DNA from: Methylocystis rosea
Lineage (GTDB): Bacteria > Pseudomonadota > Alphaproteobacteria > Rhizobiales > Beijerinckiaceae
DNA length: 64,000 nucleotides
Direction: 5' to 3'
Assembly (NCBI RefSeq): GCF_003855495.1
Contig: NZ_CP034086.1
Coordinates: forward strand, 2,765,501 to 2,829,500
Shown here: in pieces, positions 27,811 to 35,911 of the stretch
Layout of the letters: each line of letters starts with the position of its first letter
How positions within the stretch are numbered: the first letter of the stretch is position 1
The notes under the pieces: generated by a model
Told to the model about the DNA's origin: nothing
Databases searched by the model: none
What the model saw: the letters and a program-made list of their open reading frames with translations, nothing else
Translations under genes and position numbers: made by a program

Positions 27811-29396
27811 TAGACGTCCTGTTGATAGCGCCCGCTCTTCTTGAGTTGGGCGACAAAGGCGACCGCTTCATCCGCGTTGCGGGCGCCGAATTCCGCGACG
27901 ACGTCGACAAGCGCGCGTTCGACATCCTTGGCCATGCGCTGCGCATCGCCGCAGACGTAAAAATGCGCGCCTTCCGCCAGCCACGCCCATAATTCACGGC
28001 CTGACTGGCGCATGCGGTCCTGCACATAGAATTTTTCCGCGCCATCGCGCGACCAGGCGAGCGACAGGCGTGTGAGCAGACCGGTCGCCTTCATCGTTTC
28101 GAATTCGTCGGCGTAGAAGAAATCGCAGGCCGAGCGCTGGTGTCCAAAAAAGAGCCAGTTCCTGCCGGGCGCGCGAGTCGCCGCGCGCTCCTGCAGAAAG
28201 GCGCGAAACGGCGCAACGCCGGTGCCAGGTCCGATCATGATGATCGGCGTCGCGAAATCGTCTGGCAGCGCGAAGCCATGCGCAGGCTGCACATAGACCC
28301 GAAGGCTGTCGCCTGGCGCGATGCGCTCGGCCAGAAAGGTTGAGGCGACGCCAAGACGCTTGCGCTTGCCGACGACGTAGCGAACAGCATCGACCGTCAA
28401 CGACAGGCGTCCCGGCGTCGCCTTGGGCGAGGAGGAGATGGAATAGAGGCGCGGCTGCAGCGGCTCCAACGCTTCGACAAAGGCTTCCGGATGTGGCCGC
28501 GCGCCTGGAAATTTCTGCAGCACGGAGAGCACGTCGAGCGTTGCCGCGTCGCCGTCAGGATCTTTGCCTTGCGCCAGCAAACGCGCCTTCTCGCGCTGCG
28601 CACCGCCGGTAATGAAGGAGATCAACTCGAAAAGCGCATCAGGCGCCGGAGACAGCGAAACGTCACTGAGCAAGGCGTCGCGAAGAGTTTTGTCGCACAC
28701 CGGCGTTACATGCGAGGCGCCGAGCATGGCGATGATCTGATCGACGAGGCCGAGATCATTTTCGGGAAACACGCCGAAACTGTCGCCGACCTTGTAGCTG
28801 AGTTCGCTGGCGCCGAGATCGAACTCGATATACCAGGTGTCTTTCTCAGAGCCTTCCTTGTTCAGCCGACGGCGAGAAGCGAACGTCGCGCGCGCCGGAT
28901 TGTCGCGCGAGCAGCCGGGCGCCGAAGCGATCGTGGGTTCAATCTGGGCGACAGCGGTCGGCGACGGCGACGGCTGATCCAGCTCCGCCGCAAGCGCCTT
29001 CACCATGCGCGCCGTATCCTTGCCGCCGGGCGCGCAGAGATTGAGGCGCGCTTCCTTCTTAGTAGCCAGCGCGTCCGCATAAGTCTCGCAAATGTAGCCG
29101 CACTGGCCGCAGTCTTGCTGCGCCATGGCCGCCATCAGGCGGCGACGCAGCGGACGGCCTTGGGCAAGCTGCATGCGCGATTCGAGCGCCAGCGTCTGAT
29201 CATGCCACGGCGCCGCGCCATCGTCGCTATCGGCGCCGGCCATGACGGCGGCGTTGGCTTCCGGCGAGAGCGGCGTGATCGAGCTGTCATCGGGCGCGGC
29301 GAAGCCGGCAAAGAAACCGCTGAGCCAAGCGCGCTGCTCCGGCGTGAAAGGCGCATTCGGCGGAATGAGAAACGGCGGAGAGGACTGATGAGTCAC
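27807..29396 (-). CDS. Flavoprotein reductase (sulfite reductase alpha-like) with Fe-S motif, electron donor for nitrate/nitrite reduction
   Basis: This 529-aa protein has an N-terminal helical part and a putative Fe-S cluster motif DCGQCGYICETYADALA ending NLCAPGG (Cys at about 96, 99, 103 and 121). Then comes an FAD/NADPH module as in CysJ: ELSYKVGDSFGVFPEND, RLYSISSSP (FAD binding), GVASTFLAERIAPGD, MIGPGTGVAPFRAFLQER (NADPH) and FFGHQRSACDFFYADEFE. The FMN-binding flavodoxin domain of classic CysJ is missing. It probably passes NADPH electrons through FAD and the Fe-S centre to NasA or NirA. It overlaps nirA and nasA by 4 bp each (ATGA), so the three are translationally coupled. Confidence 0.88.
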   Translation of the reverse strand: MTHQSSPPFLIPPNAPFTPEQRAWLSGFFAGFAAPDDSSITPLSPEANAAVMAGADSDDGAAPWHDQTLALESRMQLAQGRPLRRRLMAAMAQQDCGQCGYICETYADALATKKEARLNLCAPGGKDTARMVKALAAELDQPSPSPTAVAQIEPTIASAPGCSRDNPARATFASRRRLNKEGSEKDTWYIEFDLGASELSYKVGDSFGVFPENDLGLVDQIIAMLGASHVTPVCDKTLRDALLSDVSLSPAPDALFELISFITGGAQREKARLLAQGKDPDGDAATLDVLSVLQKFPGARPHPEAFVEALEPLQPRLYSISSSPKATPGRLSLTVDAVRYVVGKRKRLGVASTFLAERIAPGDSLRVYVQPAHGFALPDDFATPIIMIGPGTGVAPFRAFLQERAATRAPGRNWLFFGHQRSACDFFYADEFETMKATGLLTRLSLAWSRDGAEKFYVQDRMRQSGRELWAWLAEGAHFYVCGDAQRMAKDVERALVDVVAEFGARNADEAVAFVAQLKKSGRYQQDVY

Positions 29397-31147
29397 GCCA
29401 TGCTCTCCTCGTTGATGAGACGACGCAGCCCGTCGATGTCGTGACGGCGCGCGAAGCCGACAAAGGTTTCGTCCGCGTTCGCCCGGCTTTTTCGATAGGC
29501 GCTCAGAATTTTCGCCACCATTTGGGGCGCCTCTTCCGCCTTCACATTTTGAAAGAGTTCCGAGGCAATGCGCGCGTCTTCCGCAAAGCCGCCGCCGACG
29601 AGAATGTGATAGCCCTCGGCCGTGTCGCCCTCGTCATTCACCGGCACGCGCGCGCCGATCAGTCCGATGTCGCCGATGTAATGCTGCGCGCATGAGTGAT
29701 GGCAGCCAGTGAGATGTATGTTGATCGGCGTGTCGATCGGCGCCGTCGTCTCGCAATAGGCCGCGATTTCTTCCGCATGCCGCTTGGTGTCCGCGGCGGC
29801 GAAACGGCAGCCGGAATTACCTGTGCAGGCGATGAGCCCCGCGCGAATCGGCGAGGCTTGCGTCGAAAGACCCAGCGCCTCGATCATCGCGACAGCTTCG
29901 GCAATCTGTGCGTCGCTAACGCCCGTGATCAGCACATTCTGCCACACGGTGAGACGCAGTCCGCCATCGCCGAATTGGCGCGCGATCTCGGCGAGACTGC
30001 GCGCCTGCTCGGGGGTAAAACGTCCGACCGGCAGAGCAACGCCGATCCAATTGAAGCCCGCCTGCTTTTGCGGATGCACGCCGATATGCGCGGCGCGATC
30101 CTGACGCGGGCGAATGGCGATCGCCGCAGCGCCTATGCGAAGCAGCTTGCGGCCGAGCTTGTCTTCGACGGCGGCAAGAAATTTGTCGAAGCCCCAGGCG
30201 TCGAGCACATATTTGAGCCGCGCCTTGGCGCGATTGGTGCGGTCGCCATGTTCGATGAAGACTCGCAGTATCTTGTCAGCGACCTCCACCGCCTCGTCCG
30301 GCGAAACGATCACGCCCGTGTCGCGGGCGAAATCCTTGTGCCCGGTGATTCCGCCGAGCGCGAGACGGAAATAAACGCCCGGCGCGACGCCATGCTCGTC
30401 GTGCACGACAACGGCCTGAAAGCCGATGTCGTTGGTGTCTTCCAGCGCGCCGATCAGTCCGGCGCCGTCAAAGGCGATGTTGAACTTGCGCGGCAAGCCA
30501 TATAGCGAGCGATCGTTGAGGATGTGATGATGCATGGCGCGCGCATAGGGGCGCGTGTCGATCAGTTCCTGCGGATCGACGCCGGCGGTCGGCGTGCCGG
30601 TGATGTTGCGGATATTGTCCGCGCCGGAGCCCTTGCTCCAGAGTCCCAGATCCTGAACCGCCTCCAAAATATTCGTGGCGTTTTTCGGCGCGATTTCGCG
30701 GATCTGGATATTGGCGCGCGTCGTCACATGCAGATAGCCGCCGCCAAATTTTTCTGCGAGATCCGCAAGCCCCGCGAATTGCCAATGAGTCAGCGCGCCA
30801 TTGGGGATGCGCAGCCGGCACATATAGGAATCCTGCGCCGGCGCGACGTAGAAGAGCCCGTAATAGCGCCAGCGGAAATTGTCTGCGGGCTTTGGCGGCG
30901 CGTTCTCTTTCGCCTGAGCGGCAAGCCGCGGCCAGGCGTCGAATGGATGCTCTTCGCGCTTCCATTTTTCCTGATCGGTCAGCTTGCCGCCTGCGGCGGT
31001 GACGCGGTCCTGCGCGGAGAAATGCGCGGCGTCCGGCCCCATCGGCTGCGCTTGTGCGGGCGTCGCCTTTTGTCCGCTGCGCGCCGAGAAACCGGCCGCA
31101 AAGCCTTCAAGATAGCGCTTCTGGTCGAGCGTGAAATCGACGGACAT
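29393..31147 (-). CDS. nirA: Assimilatory nitrite reductase, siroheme-[4Fe-4S] (NirA type)
   Basis: This 584-aa enzyme performs the six-electron reduction of nitrite to ammonium. It shows the duplicated sulfite/nitrite reductase fold (LHVTTRANIQIREI, then LRLTVWQNVLITGV) and the siroheme-cluster cysteines Cys441 and Cys447 (CTGNSGC) with Cys482 and Cys486 (GCHHSC). It is the single-subunit type that accepts electrons from ferredoxin or a reductase. The first ~60 residues are an extension (KRYLEGFAAGFSARSGQ) common in rhizobial NirA. The gap to the FAD oxidoreductase upstream is 1 bp. Confidence 0.95.
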   Translation of the reverse strand: MSVDFTLDQKRYLEGFAAGFSARSGQKATPAQAQPMGPDAAHFSAQDRVTAAGGKLTDQEKWKREEHPFDAWPRLAAQAKENAPPKPADNFRWRYYGLFYVAPAQDSYMCRLRIPNGALTHWQFAGLADLAEKFGGGYLHVTTRANIQIREIAPKNATNILEAVQDLGLWSKGSGADNIRNITGTPTAGVDPQELIDTRPYARAMHHHILNDRSLYGLPRKFNIAFDGAGLIGALEDTNDIGFQAVVVHDEHGVAPGVYFRLALGGITGHKDFARDTGVIVSPDEAVEVADKILRVFIEHGDRTNRAKARLKYVLDAWGFDKFLAAVEDKLGRKLLRIGAAAIAIRPRQDRAAHIGVHPQKQAGFNWIGVALPVGRFTPEQARSLAEIARQFGDGGLRLTVWQNVLITGVSDAQIAEAVAMIEALGLSTQASPIRAGLIACTGNSGCRFAAADTKRHAEEIAAYCETTAPIDTPINIHLTGCHHSCAQHYIGDIGLIGARVPVNDEGDTAEGYHILVGGGFAEDARIASELFQNVKAEEAPQMVAKILSAYRKSRANADETFVGFARRHDIDGLRRLINEESMA

Positions 31148-31148
31148 C

Positions 31149-32381
31149 TCAGGCGGCCTCTTGCATCGGCGCGCCGAACATCAATTCGTCGCAGTGAGAT
31201 AAAATGTCCGCGCCGGAGCGGATGAGATCGAGAATGTCGGCGGCGCCGCGCGTGTCTCCCACCAGGATCGCGCCCACCAGCCTGTCGTCGCGCTCGACAA
31301 GCTTGCGATAGAGGCCCATGCGCGGGTCCTTGCAGACGATGCGGCGCACATCGCCTTCGCCGAGATAATCGCCGGCCGAGAAAACGCGCACGCCGGAGAC
31401 TTTCAGATTGGTGGAGACGACGCTGCCGCCATAGGAGGCGTCTTGTCCGGCAAGCCGCATGGCGAGAACGCGTCCCTGCTCATAGGCTGGCTCGACGAGG
31501 CCGTAACAGACGCCGCGATGTTCGGCGCATTCGCCGATGGCGTAAACGCCGGCTTCGCTTGTCCCCAAGCCATCGTCGACTTTCACGCCTCGCCCGACGT
31601 CAAGAGCGGCCTGTCGCGCGAGGTCGGCGTTGGGCTGAATGCCGACGGCGAAAATCACGGCGTCGGCTGGAATCGTTTGTCCGTCGGCGAACTCTACATT
31701 CTCGACTTGGCCCGAACCGTTGATGCGCGTCGCGTTAGCGTTGAGAAGCACACGCACGCCCTTCTCTTCGACGAGGCAGCGCAAGATGTCGGCGCCGACC
31801 GCATCGAGTTGGCGCTCCATCAGCCGATCCATGACATGGGCGAGCGTCACGTCGACGCCGCGTCGCGCAAGGCCATAGGCCGCCTCCAGTCCGAGAAGAC
31901 CGCCGCCGATGACGAGCGCGCGCGCGCCTTTGCCTTCCAGCCGGGACAGCGCCTCGACATCCCTTACGTCGCGAAACACGTGAACGCCCGGAAAATCAGC
32001 GCCTTCAATGGGCAGCCTTGCCGCGCGCGACCCGGTGGCGAGCGCGACTTTCGAATAGTCGACGCTCTCGCCATTATCGAGAAGGAGGCGCCGCGCCGCG
32101 GCGTCGATCTTGATGACCTTGCGGCCGCTCAGGACCTCGACGCCAGCAGCGCGCCACCATTGCCGGGGCTTGAGCTCGATGTCGTCGACCGACAATTCCC
32201 CGGCCAGCACCGAAGACAGCAGCACGCGATTATAGGCAAGCCGCGGTTCGTCTCCGATCACGAGAATGTCGTATCGACCCGGCGCCCGGTTCGTCAGCTC
32301 CTCGACGAAACGCGTGGCCGCCATGCCCGCGCCGACGACGACAAGCTTCTCGCGACTTTTACAATCCTGCAATCCAGTCAT
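31149..32381 (-). CDS. NAD(P)/FAD-dependent oxidoreductase of the nitrite reductase (NirB N-terminal) type
   Basis: This 410-aa pyridine-nucleotide disulfide-oxidoreductase-like protein matches the N-terminal FAD/NAD domain of NirB-like enzymes. VVVGAGMAATRFVEEL (FAD), YNRVLLSSVLAGE, ALATGSRAARLPIEG, LVIGGGLLGLEAAYGLARRG (NAD) and GVYAIGECAEHRGVCYGLVE (FAD) are in order. The C-terminal BFD and siroheme domains of NirB are absent, so it should be a stand-alone electron-transfer subunit for NirA or NasA. It is the first gene after the leader with the ANTAR-type hairpins, 118 bp from them. Confidence 0.9.
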   Translation of the reverse strand: MTGLQDCKSREKLVVVGAGMAATRFVEELTNRAPGRYDILVIGDEPRLAYNRVLLSSVLAGELSVDDIELKPRQWWRAAGVEVLSGRKVIKIDAAARRLLLDNGESVDYSKVALATGSRAARLPIEGADFPGVHVFRDVRDVEALSRLEGKGARALVIGGGLLGLEAAYGLARRGVDVTLAHVMDRLMERQLDAVGADILRCLVEEKGVRVLLNANATRINGSGQVENVEFADGQTIPADAVIFAVGIQPNADLARQAALDVGRGVKVDDGLGTSEAGVYAIGECAEHRGVCYGLVEPAYEQGRVLAMRLAGQDASYGGSVVSTNLKVSGVRVFSAGDYLGEGDVRRIVCKDPRMGLYRKLVERDDRLVGAILVGDTRGAADILDLIRSGADILSHCDELMFGAPMQEAA

Positions 32382-32498
32382 GTGTCGACTCTGCTGAACG
32401 GCCGAACGGTCCGGTCACAGGTCGCTTTGCCTTACAGGTGATGAGAACGGGCAAGACGACCGAAGCGCGCCGCGAATTGCGAAATCGCTTCTGTGACG

Positions 32499-32547
32499 GA
32501 GCCCAGCTTTGGGCTCGTTCCGGCGGACCGGCGGTCGTCGTTGACCG
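32499..32547 (-). ncRNA. ANTAR (NasT) target RNA: tandem hairpins with A1/G4 hexaloops in the nir-nas leader
   Basis: On the minus strand two stem-loops follow each other. The first (32547-32532) is CGGTC-AACGAC-GACCG, a 5 bp stem with a six-base loop. After a 15-base linker comes GAGCCC-AAAGCT-GGGCTC (32516-32499), a 6 bp stem with a six-base loop. Both loops have A at position 1 and G at position 4, the published hallmark of RNAs bound by ANTAR-domain antiterminators. The predicted sigma-54 transcript start coincides with the first base of the first stem. NasT is encoded next door. I see a weaker GAAGCG/CGCTTC stem further on but no T-rich terminator before the gene at 32381. Confidence 0.75.
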
Positions 32548-32557
32548 ATGAGGTGAT

Positions 32558-32574
32558 TGCACATTTCGGGCCAG
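32558..32574 (-). promoter_or_regulatory. Sigma-54 (-24/-12) promoter of the nir-nas operon
   Basis: The minus strand reads CTGGCCCGAAATGTGCA, which fits YTGGCACGRNNNTTGCW at all but two of the 14 defined positions, with the invariant GG and GC at the right spacing. The -12 C is at 32559, putting +1 at about 32547. Sigma-54 with NtrC is the usual nitrogen control of nitrate assimilation, which fits. Possible activator sites lie upstream: the dyad 32659-32677 and an imperfect TTGGTC/GCCAA repeat near 32615-32630. Confidence 0.75.
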
Positions 32575-32658
32575 AGGCGCCGGCGTGGCTTTTCCTGAGG
32601 AATGCGGGCGTTTGGCGCTGACCAACGGCAGCAGGCGGCATTTTGCGGCGCCGAATGC

Positions 32659-32677
32659 TTAGGCGCGAGGCGCCTAA
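32659..32677. repeat. Perfect 8-3-8 dyad between nasS and the nir-nas promoter
   Basis: TTAGGCGC-CTC-GCGCCTAA on the minus strand lies 32 bp past the nasS stop and about 100 bp upstream of the sigma-54 promoter. It could be the 3' hairpin of the nasTS transcript (there is no T-run) or an enhancer-type activator site; its GCGCC half sites and symmetry allow either. Confidence 0.5.
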
Positions 32678-32708
32678 CGGCTGTCCCTTTTGAGCATCAG
32701 TTCAGCGC

Positions 32709-33857
32709 TCACAGACGCTGTCCGATATCGAAGCCGGCGAGATAATCTTCATAGCTGCGGTCGTCGAACGACGGTCCCGCAAAGGCCCCGATTTCGCGCT
32801 GAACATGCGGCCCATCGATCGCGGCGTCGAAAAGATCTGGGCGCAGGACGCTCTTCGCGCGATCGGCCATCTCTGGTGAATGGCGGGTCTGCCCCCAGCG
32901 CAGCATCTGCGCATAGATCCATTCGGCTTGCCGTGGATCCGGCCGCATGGCGCCGTCTCGTCCAATGATGAGGTAATTGGCGTCGCTTCGTTCGTCGCGC
33001 GCCTTAACACGCAAATGGCCCGTGAGCACGCGGCGGATGATCTCGGCGTCGACGCCGACATATTCCGGGCGCGAGAGAATTTGCGAAACCTCGTCGTGGT
33101 TATGCGGGTCGTCGACGAAGGCGGCCCCCCGGTCGAGCGCGCGGATCAGCGCCGCTACAAGATCGGGATTGTCGTTGGCGAAGCTCTCGCGCAGAGCGAG
33201 CACTTTCTCGGGCGCGCATGCGAAAATCTCGCAGCCGAAATGCAGAATGACCCCAACGCCAGCGTCGACCGCGACAGAACTCCAGGGCGCGCCGACGCAA
33301 AAGCCGTCGAGCTGGCCGCGCGCCAGATTTTCGACCATGTAAGGCGGCGGCAGAGCGATCAACCGCAGGTCTTCGTCGGGATCGACGCCGCCTTCCGCCA
33401 TCCAGTAGCGCAGCTGATAATTGTGCATGGAAAAAGGAAAGGTCATGCCGAAGGTCAGAGGCTCACGTCCCTCGGCCCTTCGTCGCGCGACGAGCTTGGC
33501 GAGCGCGCGCGCGGTTTGTGCCGGATGCGCGACCTCGCCTTCCGCGGCGAGTTCGGCATAAAGCGACGTGGACACCGCGATCGCATTGCCGTTCATCGCG
33601 AGATTCATCGGCGCGACAAGCGGGACTCGCACATGGCCCAGTCCGAGCGTGGAGGCGACCGCCATCGGCGCCAGAAGATGCGCCGCATCGAAACGGCCGA
33701 TGGCGAGCTTGTCTCTAATATTCGCCCAAGACGCTTCGCGGATCAGTTCGACGTCGAGACCTTCCGCCTTGGCGAAGCCCTTATGCGCGGCAATCAACAG
33801 CGCGGCGGCGTCGACGAGCGGAATGAACCCGATTTTCACATGCGCTTCGCTGGTCAT
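32709..33857 (-). CDS. nasS: Nitrate sensor NasS (NrtA-like, cytoplasmic)
   Basis: This 382-aa protein has the NrtA/periplasmic-binding-protein-like fold (KIGFIPLVDAAALLIAAHKG, FDAAHLLAPMAVASTLGLG, MTFPFSMHNYQLRYWMAEGG, GQLDGFCVGAPWSSVA). It has no signal peptide or lipobox, which separates NasS from the transporter-type NrtA. In the known NasS/NasT pair, NasS holds NasT inactive until nitrate or nitrite binds, then releases it to prevent transcription termination in nitrate-gene leaders. It overlaps nasT by 4 bp (ATGA), as expected for partners made in fixed ratio. No nrtBC transporter genes accompany it. Confidence 0.92.
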   Translation of the reverse strand: MTSEAHVKIGFIPLVDAAALLIAAHKGFAKAEGLDVELIREASWANIRDKLAIGRFDAAHLLAPMAVASTLGLGHVRVPLVAPMNLAMNGNAIAVSTSLYAELAAEGEVAHPAQTARALAKLVARRRAEGREPLTFGMTFPFSMHNYQLRYWMAEGGVDPDEDLRLIALPPPYMVENLARGQLDGFCVGAPWSSVAVDAGVGVILHFGCEIFACAPEKVLALRESFANDNPDLVAALIRALDRGAAFVDDPHNHDEVSQILSRPEYVGVDAEIIRRVLTGHLRVKARDERSDANYLIIGRDGAMRPDPRQAEWIYAQMLRWGQTRHSPEMADRAKSVLRPDLFDAAIDGPHVQREIGAFAGPSFDDRSYEDYLAGFDIGQRL

Positions 33858-34426
33858 TTAAACATCTCCGCCGCAGTGATGACCGAGCGTGCAATTTCGA
33901 TAATCTTTTTGTTTTCGCGCATGGCGGCGCCGCGCATCAATTTGTAAGCGTCCTCTTCGGAAAGCTTCTTCGCCTTCATCAATATGCCTTTGGCGCGTTC
34001 GATCGTCTTGCGCTCCTCAAGATCGGATTTGGCCTGTTCGAGTTCATCCTGAAGCTTCGAGAAGGCATTGAACCGCGACACGCACAGATCGAGGATCGAT
34101 TTAATGCGTTCCTTTTTCAACCCGTCGACGATATAGGCCGAGACCCCAGCGTCGACTGAGGCCTGAATCGACGCCGTATCGCTCTGATCGACAAACATGG
34201 CGATCGGCCGACGCACGGCGCGACTGACCTGAAACATCTGTTCAAGCGTATCGCGCGAAGGATTCTCGAGATCAATCAGGATCACGTCAGGGTCGCTGGC
34301 GTAGATGTGCTTCAGCAGATTGTGCATTTCGCTGATGCGCTCGACCTCTGTGAAGCCGGCGTCACGCAGTCCCTCCTCGAGGATCAGCGAGCGAATGGGA
34401 CTTTCGTCGACAATGACGATCTTCAA
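33854..34426 (-). CDS. nasT: ANTAR-domain response regulator/antiterminator NasT
   Basis: The 190-aa product has an N-terminal receiver-like domain (LKIVIVDESPIRSLILEEGL, DPDVILIDLENPSRDTLEQM) with Asp in place for phosphorylation-like fold, and a C-terminal ANTAR domain (ERKTIERAKGILMKAKKLSE, EEDAYKLMRGAAMRENKKI). NasT binds two-hairpin leader RNAs and blocks termination. Two leaders with suitable hairpins are present in this window, one before its own operon and one before nir-nas. I use the TTG at 34426 because it gives the usual NasT N-terminus; the frame is open to a GTG at 34522, but that stretch has no family resemblance. Confidence 0.93.
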   Translation of the reverse strand: MKIVIVDESPIRSLILEEGLRDAGFTEVERISEMHNLLKHIYASDPDVILIDLENPSRDTLEQMFQVSRAVRRPIAMFVDQSDTASIQASVDAGVSAYIVDGLKKERIKSILDLCVSRFNAFSKLQDELEQAKSDLEERKTIERAKGILMKAKKLSEEDAYKLMRGAAMRENKKIIEIARSVITAAEMFK

Positions 34427-34523
34427 TTCACGGCGTCCAGTGAGCGCATGTAGGGGTCGCGCCAGCGGCGGCGCATCGCCGTCAGTCTCCGCGATCCGCC
34501 CGCCGGGCCGCGACCAACGCACG

Positions 34524-35756
34524 TTATATCTTGAAGCGCAACGACATGCCCGCCTGCCAGTTCTTCATGATCTGCGGACCGTTGAGATTCTGATAGACGG
34601 GCATGCCGGCCTCTACCGCGACAGTCGCATTGTCATAGCCGATAAATTTGCCGCTGATCGTCGCGCCGCCGAAGACTTCGACTCGCTGGCCGCCATAGAA
34701 GGCCGGATTGGCCGGCACGGCCGGGCCGCGGATTTCCGGATCGAAGCCGCGAATCGGTCCCTGCGTCGAACCGCTCACGCGGAAGGTGGTGGTGAGTCCG
34801 GGCGTCCAAGTGTAGCCACCCCAGGCGTTGAATTCATGCAGATCGCCCCAGCGATAGCCCCCGGAAGGATTGGGACCGAACGGAAAGCGCAGGCGATATT
34901 CGAGCAGGTAGTCCCAGGAATAGCCCAGTGAATTTGGGGCCAGAGGGAAGCGCCCGCGATAGCCGAGGCCCCACGACCACGGTCCCAGATAGCCTGCATA
35001 GACGATGCCCGGTAGAAAATCGAATGTGCCCGTGCCGGGCTGCATGCCATAGAATCCTCGGATGTTGCGGCGGGTTCCGTCGGGCAGGAGAAAGTCCTTG
35101 AACGTGGCGGTGTAGCTGCCGGCGGGCAAGGAGATGCCGAGAGAGAGCTGGATGCGGTGGACGTCGTCCTGATAGATACGATAGACGCCCGACAAAGTGA
35201 CGTCGGCAAGGCTCGTCGTTCCCGGCAAACTCCTGCCGAGCGGCAGAATGCCCGACGCGCCCTTGAAGGTTAGGGCGTTGAGATTTTTCTCGATCATGCC
35301 GGCCGTGAGAACCACGGCGAAATCTTTGGTCACGCCGTAGTTCAGGCCGACAATTTGCGTCGCGACCGCGATATTTTGCGGGATGATGCGCACGGTTTGG
35401 CGGGGATTGAGAAAGAACGGCACCGTCGTGACGATATATTCGTTGGAGACCGTGCGCGTTCCCATTTTGATGCCCGACAGATTAGCGAAGACGGGCGTAA
35501 TGGAGAGAACGAGTTTGCCGGCGGCCGGCATATCGGCGCCGAACACCCCCATGGGCGCCGGCGGAGGCGGCGCGGCCGGCGCCAGGGATGGCGGCGGCGC
35601 TTGAAGTTGTACCGAAGGCGCCTCGGACGGCGCGTTCTTGCGGGGCGCGGCGTTCGCGCCGGTCGCCACGAGCGCGGCCGCTGCGACTATCAATTTTGCG
35701 GCGCCGCGCCATGGCGGCTGTCGGCGCATCGATCGCTGGGACTGTGCTCTCTTCAT
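34524..35756 (-). CDS. Outer-membrane beta-barrel protein, transporter/SphA-like, first gene of the nasTS transcript
   Basis: The product is 410 aa from the ATG at 35756 (GAGG seven bases upstream). A signal peptide (AAKLIVAAAALVATGANAA) is followed by a Pro/Ala-rich linker (about 45-75). A region rich in alternating aromatic strands then runs to the C-terminus (GYLGPWSWGLGYRGRFPL, YLLEYRLRFPFGPNPSGGY, WQAGMSLRFKI). This is the look of the outer-membrane channel family annotated as phenol-degradation MetA-like or SphA-like transporters. The gene lies directly upstream of nasT and behind a leader with sigma-54 promoter, ANTAR-type hairpin and terminator. A role as an outer-membrane route for nitrate or nitrite is my inference from this context; the family itself is not tied to one substrate. 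Confidence 0.8.
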   Translation of the reverse strand: MKRAQSQRSMRRQPPWRGAAKLIVAAAALVATGANAAPRKNAPSEAPSVQLQAPPPSLAPAAPPPPAPMGVFGADMPAAGKLVLSITPVFANLSGIKMGTRTVSNEYIVTTVPFFLNPRQTVRIIPQNIAVATQIVGLNYGVTKDFAVVLTAGMIEKNLNALTFKGASGILPLGRSLPGTTSLADVTLSGVYRIYQDDVHRIQLSLGISLPAGSYTATFKDFLLPDGTRRNIRGFYGMQPGTGTFDFLPGIVYAGYLGPWSWGLGYRGRFPLAPNSLGYSWDYLLEYRLRFPFGPNPSGGYRWGDLHEFNAWGGYTWTPGLTTTFRVSGSTQGPIRGFDPEIRGPAVPANPAFYGGQRVEVFGGATISGKFIGYDNATVAVEAGMPVYQNLNGPQIMKNWQAGMSLRFKI

Positions 35757-35798
35757 CGCGAACCTCATCTGCATCTCGCCTGCGCGCGCCCCAGAAAC

Positions 35799-35849
35799 GA
35801 AAAAAGCCGCTGCCTGAACGCCTGCGAAGCAGACGTTCAGGACAGCGGC
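35799..35849 (-). terminator. Intrinsic terminator in the leader of the barrel-nasTS operon
   Basis: On the minus strand GCCGCTGTCCTGAACG (35849-35834) pairs with CGTTCAGGCAGCGGC (35820-35806) with one bulged base. An inner CTGC/GCAG pair closes the loop, and the hairpin is followed by six T (35805-35800). It is the strongest terminator in the window and stands 43 bp before the ATG of the outer-membrane gene. No other minus-strand gene lies upstream for it to terminate, so it should work as an attenuator that NasT can override. Confidence 0.8.
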
Positions 35850-35859
35850 GATGCTGGGG

Positions 35860-35895
35860 GGCCCTTCTGTGGACCGCGTGACGTCGCAAGCGACG
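35860..35895 (-). ncRNA. ANTAR-type antiterminator hairpins in the barrel-nasTS leader
   Basis: Reading the minus strand from the predicted start at about 35901, a stem CGTCG-CTTG-CGACG (35895-35882) comes first. It is followed by GGTCC-ACAGAA-GGGCC (35875-35860), a 5 bp stem with one G-U pair. The second loop has six bases with A at position 1 and G at position 4, as in NasT targets. It sits just before the terminator 35849-35799. The first hairpin has a smaller loop and does not fit the consensus, so only half of the motif is convincing here. Confidence 0.55.
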
Positions 35896-35911
35896 CCCTC
35901 GCGCTATCGGA

